Source: JBBKWX01 sp037969175
GTDB taxonomy: Bacteria; Bacteroidota; Bacteroidia; AKYH767-A; JBBKVM01
Direction: 5' to 3'
Assembly: GCA_037969175.1 (NCBI GenBank)
Contig: JBBKWX010000129.1
Coordinates: forward strand, 1-7,615
DNA length: 7,615 bases
Part shown: positions 1 to 6,278 of the stretch, piece by piece
Layout: every line of letters begins with the position of its first letter
Position numbering within the stretch: position 1 is the stretch's first letter
The notes under the pieces: generated by a model
The model's database searches: none
What the model saw: the letters and a program-made list of their open reading frames with translations, nothing else
What the model was told of the DNA's origin: nothing
Translations under genes and position numbers: made by a program

Positions 1-12
1 TAAAGAATAAAA

Positions 13-1716
13 TTAATTTTGGAATTTCCCACTTAGGGAGTTCAAATTACCGGCTTTATCAGAAACCTTCAGTTCATAGCTGAGGGTTTCGCCATTTTTA
101 AACGAAGACAGATCGGGTAACAGGATTCCTTTTTTTGCATCAAAATATGCACGATGCCAGGCACCGTTTATTATCAATGTATAATCATCAATTCCTGAAA
201 GTCCGTCCGATATTTTAAAAGAATGGGTTTTATTTTTCAATAAAGTGATCAGCGGGCTTTGCTCATCTTTCATAAGTATGAATCTTCCAAATGATCTGAG
301 GCTTGCAGTGATCTCCTTTTCATTTACTTTATTACTTTCAAATAAGAGCTCTCCGGAATCAGATCTCCGAAATACACATAACTTATTGGAAAAGGGGATA
401 TCCAGCTTTTTAAGATCCAGGCTTAAAGTATAAGATTGATGAACGGGAATATTATCCTGACCAATAATAAATTCAAAGTTTGAAGATGCATTTTTCACAA
501 CCGGGATCAAACATATTCCGGTAGTATCATAAATGGTATTGGGTCCAAAACTTAAACTGATTCCCTCAAAGCTCAGACTATTTTTGACTCCGGGGATGAG
601 TTTAATACCTGATTCGCATTCCAATTCTTTGGTTTCCCATTGCAAAGGTTCAATTCCAACACAGTCAAAATCTAAAGTAGAAGTATTGCCGGAGCCATCT
701 TTTACAACACATTTGAATTTATACACATTGCCGGGTATAGAATTTATTATTCCACGATTGAACAAATGTTTGTATCCCGAGAATCCATCTCCGGGCAAAA
801 CATACATTCTGTGTATGATCTTTTTTTCCTTGATTCGTTTACTGTAATCTGTCTGAGCATTTGAAAACCGGGTTTCCTCAAATGAGAACTTTCCGAAATC
901 CGCATAAAATATTGAACGGTCATATAATTGAAGGTCTATGGATCTCACGCCATTCTTACCATCAGAATTTTTTTGCGGATCGAAACATTCAATTCCAAAT
1001 CCGATAGTGCCGGATATCCTGAAGGGGGAAGGCAGTTCCGTTTTATAGATCCCGTTGTTACCAGTTACCGGTATCAGAAATGGTTTCATATTTCCTTCAG
1101 CCTGACTTCCATTCGACATAGGATAGATGTAAATAGACTTTATTATAGGAAATTCATTATCCTGAATCATCAATCCAAATTCTAATGGATCTACGGGTTT
1201 TTCAGAAGCAGTTTCCCGGATCTCAAAATGCAGATGTGGGCCACCTGATCCACCACTATTACCGCTTAATGCGATCTGATCGCCCCGTTTTACCTGTAAA
1301 CTGCCGGATGGTGGGTGCCAATCAATTTCATTTTTTCTTTGAGCATATTGCTGGATCCGGGACAGGGAATCAATTGTTGATGAAAATGAAGAAAGATGAC
1401 CGTAAACTGTTGTTATTCCTCCGGGGTGATTGATATATAAGGCTTTTCCATAGCCGTATGGAGAGATCTTGATCCGTACGATCTCTCCATTTTCTGCACA
1501 AAAGACAGGAAGTCCTTCTCTGCCTTGGGTTTTCAGATCAATACCGGAATGAAAATGATTTAATCGGGGTTCGGCAAAGCTACCACCCGATTCAAGTGGG
1601 ATATTTAAAGGCGGAAATAATGCTTGTTGAGATTTGACCGGATAAACAAATCCAATTAGAAAGATATAAACGATCAAAAAATGGTTCTTCAATCTCATTA
1701 AGTTACATAAATGCAT
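13..1716 (-). CDS. Exported M23 family metallopeptidase with long C-terminal beta-rich region
   Basis: The protein (567 aa) begins with a signal peptide: a basic start (MRLKNH) and a hydrophobic stretch to about residue 26, then KSQQ. Residues 43-180 form a LytM/M23 peptidase domain. The zinc and catalytic residues are all present: H56 and D60 in HSGID, H107 in YGHL, and H161 and H163 in HLHFEI. The enzyme should therefore be active, and the family hydrolyses peptidoglycan cross-links or stem peptides in the periplasm. Residues 190-567 show no motif I can name. The last 90 or so (SDGLSGIDDY to VSDKAGN) look like an immunoglobulin-like beta-sandwich, perhaps for substrate or partner binding. 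Start codon: the first ATG gives MHLCNLMRLK. The second, at 1698, gives a cleaner signal peptide and may be the true start; neither has a ribosome binding site. The gene is divergent from the zapA block. Peptidase assignment is firm; substrate is unknown. Confidence 0.93.
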   Translation of the reverse strand: MHLCNLMRLKNHFLIVYIFLIGFVYPVKSQQALFPPLNIPLESGGSFAEPRLNHFHSGIDLKTQGREGLPVFCAENGEIVRIKISPYGYGKALYINHPGGITTVYGHLSSFSSTIDSLSRIQQYAQRKNEIDWHPPSGSLQVKRGDQIALSGNSGGSGGPHLHFEIRETASEKPVDPLEFGLMIQDNEFPIIKSIYIYPMSNGSQAEGNMKPFLIPVTGNNGIYKTELPSPFRISGTIGFGIECFDPQKNSDGKNGVRSIDLQLYDRSIFYADFGKFSFEETRFSNAQTDYSKRIKEKKIIHRMYVLPGDGFSGYKHLFNRGIINSIPGNVYKFKCVVKDGSGNTSTLDFDCVGIEPLQWETKELECESGIKLIPGVKNSLSFEGISLSFGPNTIYDTTGICLIPVVKNASSNFEFIIGQDNIPVHQSYTLSLDLKKLDIPFSNKLCVFRRSDSGELLFESNKVNEKEITASLRSFGRFILMKDEQSPLITLLKNKTHSFKISDGLSGIDDYTLIINGAWHRAYFDAKKGILLPDLSSFKNGETLSYELKVSDKAGNLNSLSGKFQN

Positions 1717-1790
1717 GGCTTGAAAGTATTCAATTTTTATTTAGAAGGAAAATTTATAGTATATTTGAGCAACACCAGTTTAAGTTGATT
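1717..1790. promoter_or_regulatory. Divergent intergenic region between the M23 peptidase and zapA block
   Basis: These 74 bases must hold the promoters of both flanking genes. On the plus strand there is a full -7 element (listed separately). On the minus strand the best candidate is TAAATTTT (1756 down to 1749), a 7-of-8 match to TAnnTTTG, but it has no -33 partner at normal spacing. The two -7 candidates lie within 20 bases of each other, so RNA polymerase binding for one gene could interfere with the other. This last point is inference. Confidence 0.5.
1760..1767 (+). promoter_or_regulatory. Bacteroidota-type -7 promoter element
   Basis: TATATTTG is an exact match to TAnnTTTG, the -7 consensus of the primary sigma factor in Bacteroidota. 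Transcription would start about five to seven bases downstream, near 1772-1774, leaving a very short leader of roughly 17-19 bases before the ATG at 1791. I see no clear TTTG/TTG -33 element at the usual distance; the area around 1734-1742 is only T-rich. The element is well placed to drive the coiled-coil gene and zapA. Confidence 0.65.
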
Positions 1791-2081
1791 ATGGCGAATT
1801 CAAATGATCTGATTATTGGGTTGGAATCAAAAATTCAAAAATTAGTAGATTTGCATCGTAATCAGCTAGCTGCTCTGAATAAGCTGACAGAAAATAATCA
1901 GGAACTCAAGATCGAGATCGAAGATTATAAAAAGAAACTAGCTGAAGCAGAATCGCAAGCCGGTGTTGAACAACTCGCAAGTGCGATATCAGGGTCTGAT
2001 CGGAATTCCCAGGATATCAAATTAAAGATTAACCAAATGATCAAAGAGATCGATAAGAGTATTAATCTCCTTGAAAACTGA
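1791..2081 (+). CDS. Small coiled-coil protein, likely ZapA partner
   Basis: This 96-aa protein has no signal peptide or membrane segment. Residues 6-55 are a continuous amphipathic, charged helix (LESKIQKLVDLHRNQL and onward) with heptad-like spacing of L, I and A. A short loop rich in G, S and D follows, then a second helix (IKLKINQMIKEIDKSINLLEN). The start is the ATG at 1791; an in-frame TTG at 1785 is less likely. zapA follows after 14 bases, so the two genes are probably co-transcribed. In other bacteria small coiled-coil proteins (ZapB in E. coli, ZauP in Caulobacter, the latter encoded beside zapA) bind ZapA and help position the Z-ring. Sequence identity to either is not evident by eye, so the role is inferred from shape and position. 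I do not assign a gene symbol. Confidence 0.85.
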   Translation: MANSNDLIIGLESKIQKLVDLHRNQLAALNKLTENNQELKIEIEDYKKKLAEAESQAGVEQLASAISGSDRNSQDIKLKINQMIKEIDKSINLLEN

Positions 2082-2095
2082 AAATTAACATCCAC

Positions 2096-2395
2096 ATGGA
2101 TGAACTTTCAATAAAAGTGGTCATTGCAAATCGGACTTATCCCCTCAAGATAAACCGTGCTGATGAAGAGAATGTGCGCAGGGCAGCAAGTGTTATAAAT
2201 GAGAAGGTAAGTGAATATGAACAGAATTTTGCTGTTCGTGATAAGCAGGATCTTTTGGCAATGTGTGCATTGCATATGGCAACGGAATCACTTAATGTGG
2301 TTTCCGGTGATCTGAAAGATGAATTAAATGGAAAGATCACATCCATAGACAATATGCTCGGAGCATATCTTGCAGAAGTTGACAGGCCTGTCTGA
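2096..2395 (+). CDS. zapA: Cell division protein ZapA
   Basis: ZapA cross-links FtsZ protofilaments and stabilises the Z-ring in the cytoplasm. The 99-aa length is normal for the family. The N-terminal part (IKVVIANRTYPLKINRADEE) is the typical beta-strand opening with the NRTYPL/I motif. It is followed by NVRRAASVINEKVSEY, the helix usual in ZapA, then a dimerisation helix (DLLAMCALHMATESLNV) and a C-terminal coiled-coil tail. The gene has no Shine-Dalgarno sequence and sits 14 bases after the coiled-coil gene. A 6S RNA candidate begins about 55 bases after its stop. In E. coli, too, ssrS lies directly downstream of zapA. Assignment is based on motif recognition and context; high confidence. 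Confidence 0.92.
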   Translation: MDELSIKVVIANRTYPLKINRADEENVRRAASVINEKVSEYEQNFAVRDKQDLLAMCALHMATESLNVVSGDLKDELNGKITSIDNMLGAYLAEVDRPV

Positions 2396-2602
2396 TAACA
2401 CAGGACGTTCTTTAAAAATATAAGGGTGCTTTTATAAGCAAACCATAAAAGTATACCCGTGTAAATTCTGATCTTGTTTTAAACTCAACACTATTACATT
2501 GGAGTTAAAGCTCAAAAGTAATGAAAGCAGGCCTCAATCGGTGTTCGCACCGTTCCTTAACCGGACATTGGAAGCTTGAACTGCTTGGCAACTCCACCCA
2601 TG

Positions 2603-2610
2603 TCAATTTG
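2603..2610 (+). other. Promoter-like -7 motif in the 6S RNA central bubble
   Basis: TCAATTTG matches TAnnTTTG at seven of eight positions counting the two free ones (only A2 differs). It lies on the 3' side of the unpaired central bubble of the 6S candidate, directly before the stem 2611-2620. In 6S RNA this side corresponds to the non-template strand of an open promoter. If polymerase uses it, product RNA synthesis would start near the bubble edge and copy 2486 towards 2453. No -33 match at standard spacing is present in the upper arm. The interpretation is inference. Confidence 0.45.
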
Positions 2611-2625
2611 GGGTTTAAAATGAAT

Positions 2626-2649
2626 GAATTTATGCGGGTATTTTTTTTT
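2626..2649 (+). terminator. 3' end of 6S RNA: closing-stem arm plus T-tract
   Basis: The 3' arm of the closing stem (2626-2641, GC-rich at its base: GCGGG) runs directly into nine T residues. This gives the stem plus U-tract layout of an intrinsic terminator, but the partner arm is 160 bases upstream, so it is not a classic local hairpin. rny starts 32 bases later and has no obvious promoter of its own, so termination may be partial. Confidence 0.45.
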
Positions 2650-2681
2650 CCGTAAGGTGAACTTTAATTAAGAAAAACAAA

Positions 2682-4241
2682 ATGGGAATTGAATCCATAA
2701 TTATCGCATTGTTATTTCTGGCTGTCGGGTCAGGCGCTACTGCGGTATTCATGAAAAAGGTAAATAAAGGCAAAGAAGAGATTGCCTTGGCCAAAGCAAC
2801 ACAGATCATTAAAGATGCTGAATCACAGGCTGAAGTTGTCAAGAAAGATAAAATGCTGGAAGCAAAAGAGCGTTTTCTTCAACTTAAAAGTGAACATGAA
2901 AAGCATATTTCTGAGAAAGATAAGGCGATCAATATTGCTGAAAACAGAGTCAAACAAAAAGAATCTACGCTGAGTCAAAAGCTGGAACAAGCTACCAGGA
3001 AACAATCAGAACTTGATACCACTCAACAAAATCTAAGTCACCAGATCGAATTGTTGGAAAAACGCAAAGATGATCTGGATAAGATCCATCAAAGACAAGT
3101 TTTGTCTCTCGAAAAAATTTCAGGTCTTTCTGTAGAAGAGGCTAAGTCTCAGTTGGTAGAAGCTCTCAAGAATGAAGCAAAGACCGAATCCATGTCATAT
3201 GTAAAAGATATCATGGAAGAGGCTAAAATGACAGCCAATAAAGAAGCTAAGAAGATCGTCCTGCAAACTATACAACGTGTAGCTACTGAAACGGCGATTG
3301 AAAATTCAGTCACCATTTTCAATATCGAAAATGATGATGTCAAAGGTCGTATCATTGGTCGTGAAGGAAGAAATATACGTGCATTGGAAGCTGCTACCGG
3401 CATTGAGATCATTGTGGATGATACGCCTGAAGCAATCATTCTATCCGGATTTGATCCGGTAAGAAGAGAACTTGCACGTCTAGCGCTGCATCAATTGGTA
3501 ACGGATGGCAGAATACATCCTGCCAGAATTGAGGAGGTTGTTGCCAAAGTAAAAAAGCAACTCGAAGAAGAGATCATAGAAACCGGAAAACGCACTACCA
3601 TCGATCTGGGTATTCATGGACTTGCTCCTGAATTGATCCGTATGGTAGGCAGAATGAAATATCGTTCTTCTTATGGACAGAATCTGTTACAACACAGTAG
3701 GGAAGTAGCAAACCTTTGTGCTATCATGGCCGCTGAGTTAGGACTGAATGTAAAGTTGGCTAAACGTGCCGGGCTATTGCATGATATTGGAAAAGTTCCG
3801 GATGATGAGCCTGAATTACCGCATGCTATATTAGGTATGAAGTTGGCTGAAAAGTTTAAGGAGAATGCTGAAGTATGTAATGCGATCGGTGCTCACCATG
3901 ATGAGATAGAGATGAATAGTATGTTGTCGCCGATCATTCAGGTTTGTGATGCCATATCCGGTGCCAGACCGGGAGCCAGAAGAGAAGTTGTTGAGCAATA
4001 TATCAAACGGTTGAAAGATCTTGAAGCACTTGCATTATCTTATCAGGGTGTTGAGAAAACGTATGCAATCCAGGCGGGCCGGGAATTGAGAGTGATTGTT
4101 CAAAGTGAAAAGATCACGGATCAACAGGCAGAAGTTCTTTCATTTGATATCAGCCAAAGGATACAAACAGAAATGACCTATCCGGGTCAGGTAAAAGTTA
4201 CTGTTATCAGAGAAACAAGGGCAGTCAATATTGCTAAATAG
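2682..4241 (+). CDS. rny: Ribonuclease Y
   Basis: RNase Y is a membrane-anchored endoribonuclease that starts mRNA decay. The 519-aa length is standard. In order: an N-terminal membrane anchor (residues 4-24, IESIIIALLFLAVG); a long charged coiled coil (about 30-210); a KH RNA-binding domain with GRIIGREGRNI at 222-232; an HD phosphohydrolase domain with H338, the HD pair H367-D368 in LLHDIGK, H405-H406 in GAHHDE and D423 in VCDAISGARPGAR; and the family's C-terminal domain ending in VTVIRETRA. All metal-binding residues are present, so the enzyme should be active. The start ATG is fixed by the membrane anchor beginning at residue 4; no Shine-Dalgarno is seen. The gene follows the 6S candidate by 32 bases and ends at a strong terminator. 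Very secure assignment. Confidence 0.98.
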   Translation: MGIESIIIALLFLAVGSGATAVFMKKVNKGKEEIALAKATQIIKDAESQAEVVKKDKMLEAKERFLQLKSEHEKHISEKDKAINIAENRVKQKESTLSQKLEQATRKQSELDTTQQNLSHQIELLEKRKDDLDKIHQRQVLSLEKISGLSVEEAKSQLVEALKNEAKTESMSYVKDIMEEAKMTANKEAKKIVLQTIQRVATETAIENSVTIFNIENDDVKGRIIGREGRNIRALEAATGIEIIVDDTPEAIILSGFDPVRRELARLALHQLVTDGRIHPARIEEVVAKVKKQLEEEIIETGKRTTIDLGIHGLAPELIRMVGRMKYRSSYGQNLLQHSREVANLCAIMAAELGLNVKLAKRAGLLHDIGKVPDDEPELPHAILGMKLAEKFKENAEVCNAIGAHHDEIEMNSMLSPIIQVCDAISGARPGARREVVEQYIKRLKDLEALALSYQGVEKTYAIQAGRELRVIVQSEKITDQQAEVLSFDISQRIQTEMTYPGQVKVTVIRETRAVNIAK

Positions 4242-4272
4242 TTTCTATGCATCAGTGCAATTCTTAATTTTT

Positions 4273-4305
4273 CCGGTACTGCTTATACAGTACCGGTTTT
4301 ATTTT
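4273..4305 (+). terminator. Intrinsic terminator after rny
   Basis: A perfect 9-bp stem (CCGGTACTG at 4273-4281, CAGTACCGG at 4288-4296) with a 6-base loop is followed by TTTTATTTT. It begins 31 bases after the rny stop and should end the rny transcript. Its T-tract ends only one base before the ATG of the next gene. Confidence 0.9.
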
Positions 4306-4306
4306 A

Positions 4307-5596
4307 ATGCCAGGAATGTTCGACAGATTAATACCCAGGTCTGAATTTATCAAAAATGTAGCAACCTTAACTTCAGGTACTACTGTTGCTCAGGCTATTC
4401 CGGTATTGATATCACCCATTCTTACCCGATTATATACACCCGAAGAATTTGGTGTTTTTGCACTTTTCATGGCGCTGGTAGCCATGTTATCCGTTATAGC
4501 CAGTTTGCGTTATGAATTAGCGATAATGCTTCCTAAGGACATCAGGGATGCCATTAATATTCTCGCGCTTTCCTGGATCATTGTAATTGGAGTAAGTACC
4601 TTATCTTTTTTGATGATCCTGATCTTCAGAAGTGAGATCGGTGGTTGGCTTGAACAGCCTGAACTGAGTGCCTGGTTGTATCTAATACCTGTTGTCGTAT
4701 TTTTTATGGGTATTTATCAGACCTTGAATTATTGGTCGACCCGGCATAAGACTTTTGGAAGGAACGCCACCAGCAGGATCTCTCAATCTTTGACCACCAG
4801 TGGTGTACAACTTGGAACAGGTTACGCAGGAGCAGCAGCCGGCGGATTAATTACAGGTGCTGTCTTAGGTCAGTTTGTTGCAACATTGGTGCTGGCAGCA
4901 AGAAGCATGAAAGATATTCGCCCACATTGGAATCTTGTTTCTAAAGCAGGAATGCGGGAGAATTTGAAGAAATACAGAAGCTTTGCCAGAGTAAATAGTC
5001 CGCATGCGCTTATCGACTCGTTTCAGGACAATGGCATTGTATTTTTATTGACTTATTATTTCAAGGAATCGATCACCGGATTTTACGGTTTTGCTTTCCG
5101 AATCCTCAAAGCCCCTTTATCTCTTATAGGATCTTCCGTTTATCAGGTCTTTTACCAAACAGCGAGTGAATATCATAATGAGAACAAGGACCTTAGACCG
5201 ATGGTGCTTAAAATGTACACAAGACTTGCTCTATTGGGAATTTTGCCTTTTGCGACCCTGTTCTTTTTCGGACCTCAATTGTTTGCCTGGGTATTCGGGG
5301 ATAATTGGATGGAAGCCGGAGTTATTGCATCCATACTTACTCCCTGGTTATATTTAAATTTCATAGGCTCTCCTGTTTCTTGTATGGCTTTGATCAAGAA
5401 CAAACAAGGAATGGCGATGATCTTCACGATCTTAGATGTTACAGTTCGGATATTTGCATTAATATTTGGAGGAATAAAGGGCGATTATAAGTTGTCATTT
5501 TATATCATCACCGGATTCTCAAGTTGTATAACTATTTTTGGTTTGTGGTGGTATTATCAGATAGCAGCACCAAAAGCAGGAGGCTACGATGCTTGA
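4307..5596 (+). CDS. Wzx-like polysaccharide flippase (MOP superfamily)
   Basis: This 429-aa integral membrane protein is the usual length for O-antigen/capsule flippases, which move lipid-linked sugar units across the inner membrane. The N-terminus (FIKNVATLTSGTTVAQAIPVLISPILTRLYTPEEFGVFALF, residues 14-53) is the family signature. Hydrophobic segments lie near 19-40, 45-67, 84-107, 121-140, 165-198, 241-263, 305-330, 335-360, 368-390 and 396-417, broadly consistent with 10-12 helices. The first ATG lies one base past the terminator T-tract. A second in-frame ATG at 4316 would remove three residues and is equally possible. No ribosome binding site or clear promoter is visible, although TAATTTTT (4265-4272) matches the -7 consensus except for its last base. 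The gene overlaps the next by 8 bases. The family call is firm; the sugar substrate is unknown. Confidence 0.9.
   Translation: MPGMFDRLIPRSEFIKNVATLTSGTTVAQAIPVLISPILTRLYTPEEFGVFALFMALVAMLSVIASLRYELAIMLPKDIRDAINILALSWIIVIGVSTLSFLMILIFRSEIGGWLEQPELSAWLYLIPVVVFFMGIYQTLNYWSTRHKTFGRNATSRISQSLTTSGVQLGTGYAGAAAGGLITGAVLGQFVATLVLAARSMKDIRPHWNLVSKAGMRENLKKYRSFARVNSPHALIDSFQDNGIVFLLTYYFKESITGFYGFAFRILKAPLSLIGSSVYQVFYQTASEYHNENKDLRPMVLKMYTRLALLGILPFATLFFFGPQLFAWVFGDNWMEAGVIASILTPWLYLNFIGSPVSCMALIKNKQGMAMIFTILDVTVRIFALIFGGIKGDYKLSFYIITGFSSCITIFGLWWYYQIAAPKAGGYDA
5578..5583 (+). promoter_or_regulatory. Strong Shine-Dalgarno for the GNAT-like gene
   Basis: AGGAGG stands five bases before the ATG at 5589, inside the last codons of the flippase gene. 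It supports this start and the 8-base overlap. Such a perfect site stands out because the housekeeping genes in this window have none. It could partly be chance, since the bases also encode the flippase C-terminus (AGGYDA). Confidence 0.7.
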
Positions 5597-6278
5597 CAGA
5601 GTGAAAGCGTTATTGAATTTAGGGAAGGAGATCCAACGTCTTCCAAAAGTTGATATTGATCTCAAATGTACCACAGAGGAGTGCACAGCTCTTTATAATT
5701 CATTTACCCGTCCACATAGCAAATTACCGGTAGTTAAAGCCAAAGTATGGGGTGTAGCAATTCTGGACCTGCGAAATTCTAATACGGAAGAAGATTACCT
5801 GAAAAGTGTAGGGGGGAAAAATTCTGCAGCTTATTTTGCCCGAAAAGCAGAAAGAGCAGGATATGAATTCAGGTCATTTAATGTGAATGATGAACTTGAA
5901 GGGATCTATCTTGTTAACACCTCTGCTTCAGAACGTCAGGGCCACAGCATGGCTGAATGGTATGCAACTAAACAAGAAAAAATAAATCTAGCAGGAAATT
6001 ATTTATGCCGTGGGGTGTATCATGGGGATAAATTGACAGCTTATGCATTTATTGGGATCTTTGGGGAATTAGCTATCATTAGCAATATATTGGGGCATGC
6101 AGAACATTTGAAAGAAGGAGTAATGTATAAACTGGTTACTGGCCTCTGTGCTGAACTTGCAGTTTCAGATAGTGTCCGGTTTGTGATGTATGATACGATA
6201 TTGGGAGCTTCTCCTGGCTTACGAATGTTCAAGGAGAGATGTGGTTTTGAAGCACATCGTGTAAATTGGAAAAAGTGA
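5589..6278 (+). CDS. GNAT/FemAB-like acyltransferase, putative
   Basis: This 229-aa soluble protein resembles acyltransferases of the GNAT fold found in glycan clusters. The N-terminal half contains GGKNSAAYFARKAERAGYEFR (75-95) and NTSASERQGHSMAEWY (110-125). These resemble segments of FemAB-like and related GNAT proteins. The C-terminal part has strands and a helix typical of acyl-CoA binding (about 147-190), then the tail YDTILGASPGLRMFKERCGFEAHRVNW (201-227), where GLRMFKERCGF is the common GNAT ending. There is no signal peptide, so it acts in the cytoplasm, probably on a sugar precursor or an amino group of one. The start is supported by AGGAGG five bases upstream. It overlaps the flippase by 8 bases and shares its stop (TGATG) with the next gene. 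Fold call is moderate; donor and acceptor are unknown. Confidence 0.68.
   Translation: MLDRVKALLNLGKEIQRLPKVDIDLKCTTEECTALYNSFTRPHSKLPVVKAKVWGVAILDLRNSNTEEDYLKSVGGKNSAAYFARKAERAGYEFRSFNVNDELEGIYLVNTSASERQGHSMAEWYATKQEKINLAGNYLCRGVYHGDKLTAYAFIGIFGELAIISNILGHAEHLKEGVMYKLVTGLCAELAVSDSVRFVMYDTILGASPGLRMFKERCGFEAHRVNWKK

Larger units (their letters stand above)
2449..2649 (+). ncRNA. ssrS: Candidate 6S RNA
   Basis: The stretch between zapA and rny folds into the 6S architecture. The closing stem is 2453-2468 with 2626-2641: 16 pairs, two of them G-U. After a small internal loop (2469-2476 and 2621-2625) comes a second stem, 2477-2486 with 2611-2620 (10 pairs, one G-U). Then a large central bubble follows (2487-2499 opposite 2597-2610). 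The upper arm starts with 2500-2506 paired to 2590-2596 and continues with 2508-2511/2583-2586 and 2512-2515/2576-2579. An apical hairpin (CGGTG, TTCG loop, CACCG; 2539-2552) caps it. The length (about 195-200 nt) is normal for 6S RNA, which binds the housekeeping RNA polymerase and lowers transcription in slow growth. A run of nine T at 2641-2649 marks the 3' end. The 5' end is approximate. There is no credible ORF here. Identification rests on fold and position; no covariance search was possible. Confidence 0.82.

Noticed and set aside
533..1433. Plus-strand open frames opposite the M23 peptidase.
   Set aside because: They are low-complexity shadows of the peptidase gene, whose motifs are clear on the minus strand.
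1785..1790. TTG start two codons before the coiled-coil gene ATG.
   Set aside because: ATG at 1791 is the stronger start, and no ribosome binding site supports the TTG.
2352..2392. Inverted repeats at the 3' end of zapA (ATATGCTC-G-GAGCATAT at 2352-2368 and the palindrome GACAGGCCTGTC at 2381-2392) as a terminator or operator.
   Set aside because: Both lie inside coding sequence and no T-tract follows. The first would have almost no loop unless several pairs are opened. Without conservation data chance is as likely.
2396..2681. Riboswitch or leader attenuator for rny instead of 6S RNA.
   Set aside because: The long end-to-end closing stem with a large symmetric bubble and single arm fits 6S RNA much better, and I see no known aptamer core. 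A covariance search would settle it.
2630..2842. Minus-strand reading frame running from rny into the 6S region.
   Set aside because: It is the antisense of the RNase Y start and of the T-tract. Its product shows no domain and no start signal, and rny is unmistakable on the other strand.
5811..5821. G6A5 tract in the GNAT-like gene as a phase-variation or frameshift site.
   Set aside because: Six G is short for slipped-strand phase variation, and the frame stays open through the tract with conserved-looking sequence on both sides.
6266..6277. Upstream TTG (6266) or GTG (6275) start for the deacetylase-like gene.
   Set aside because: The ATG at 6278 overlaps the previous stop as TGATG, a common coupled start, and the extra residues add nothing recognisable.
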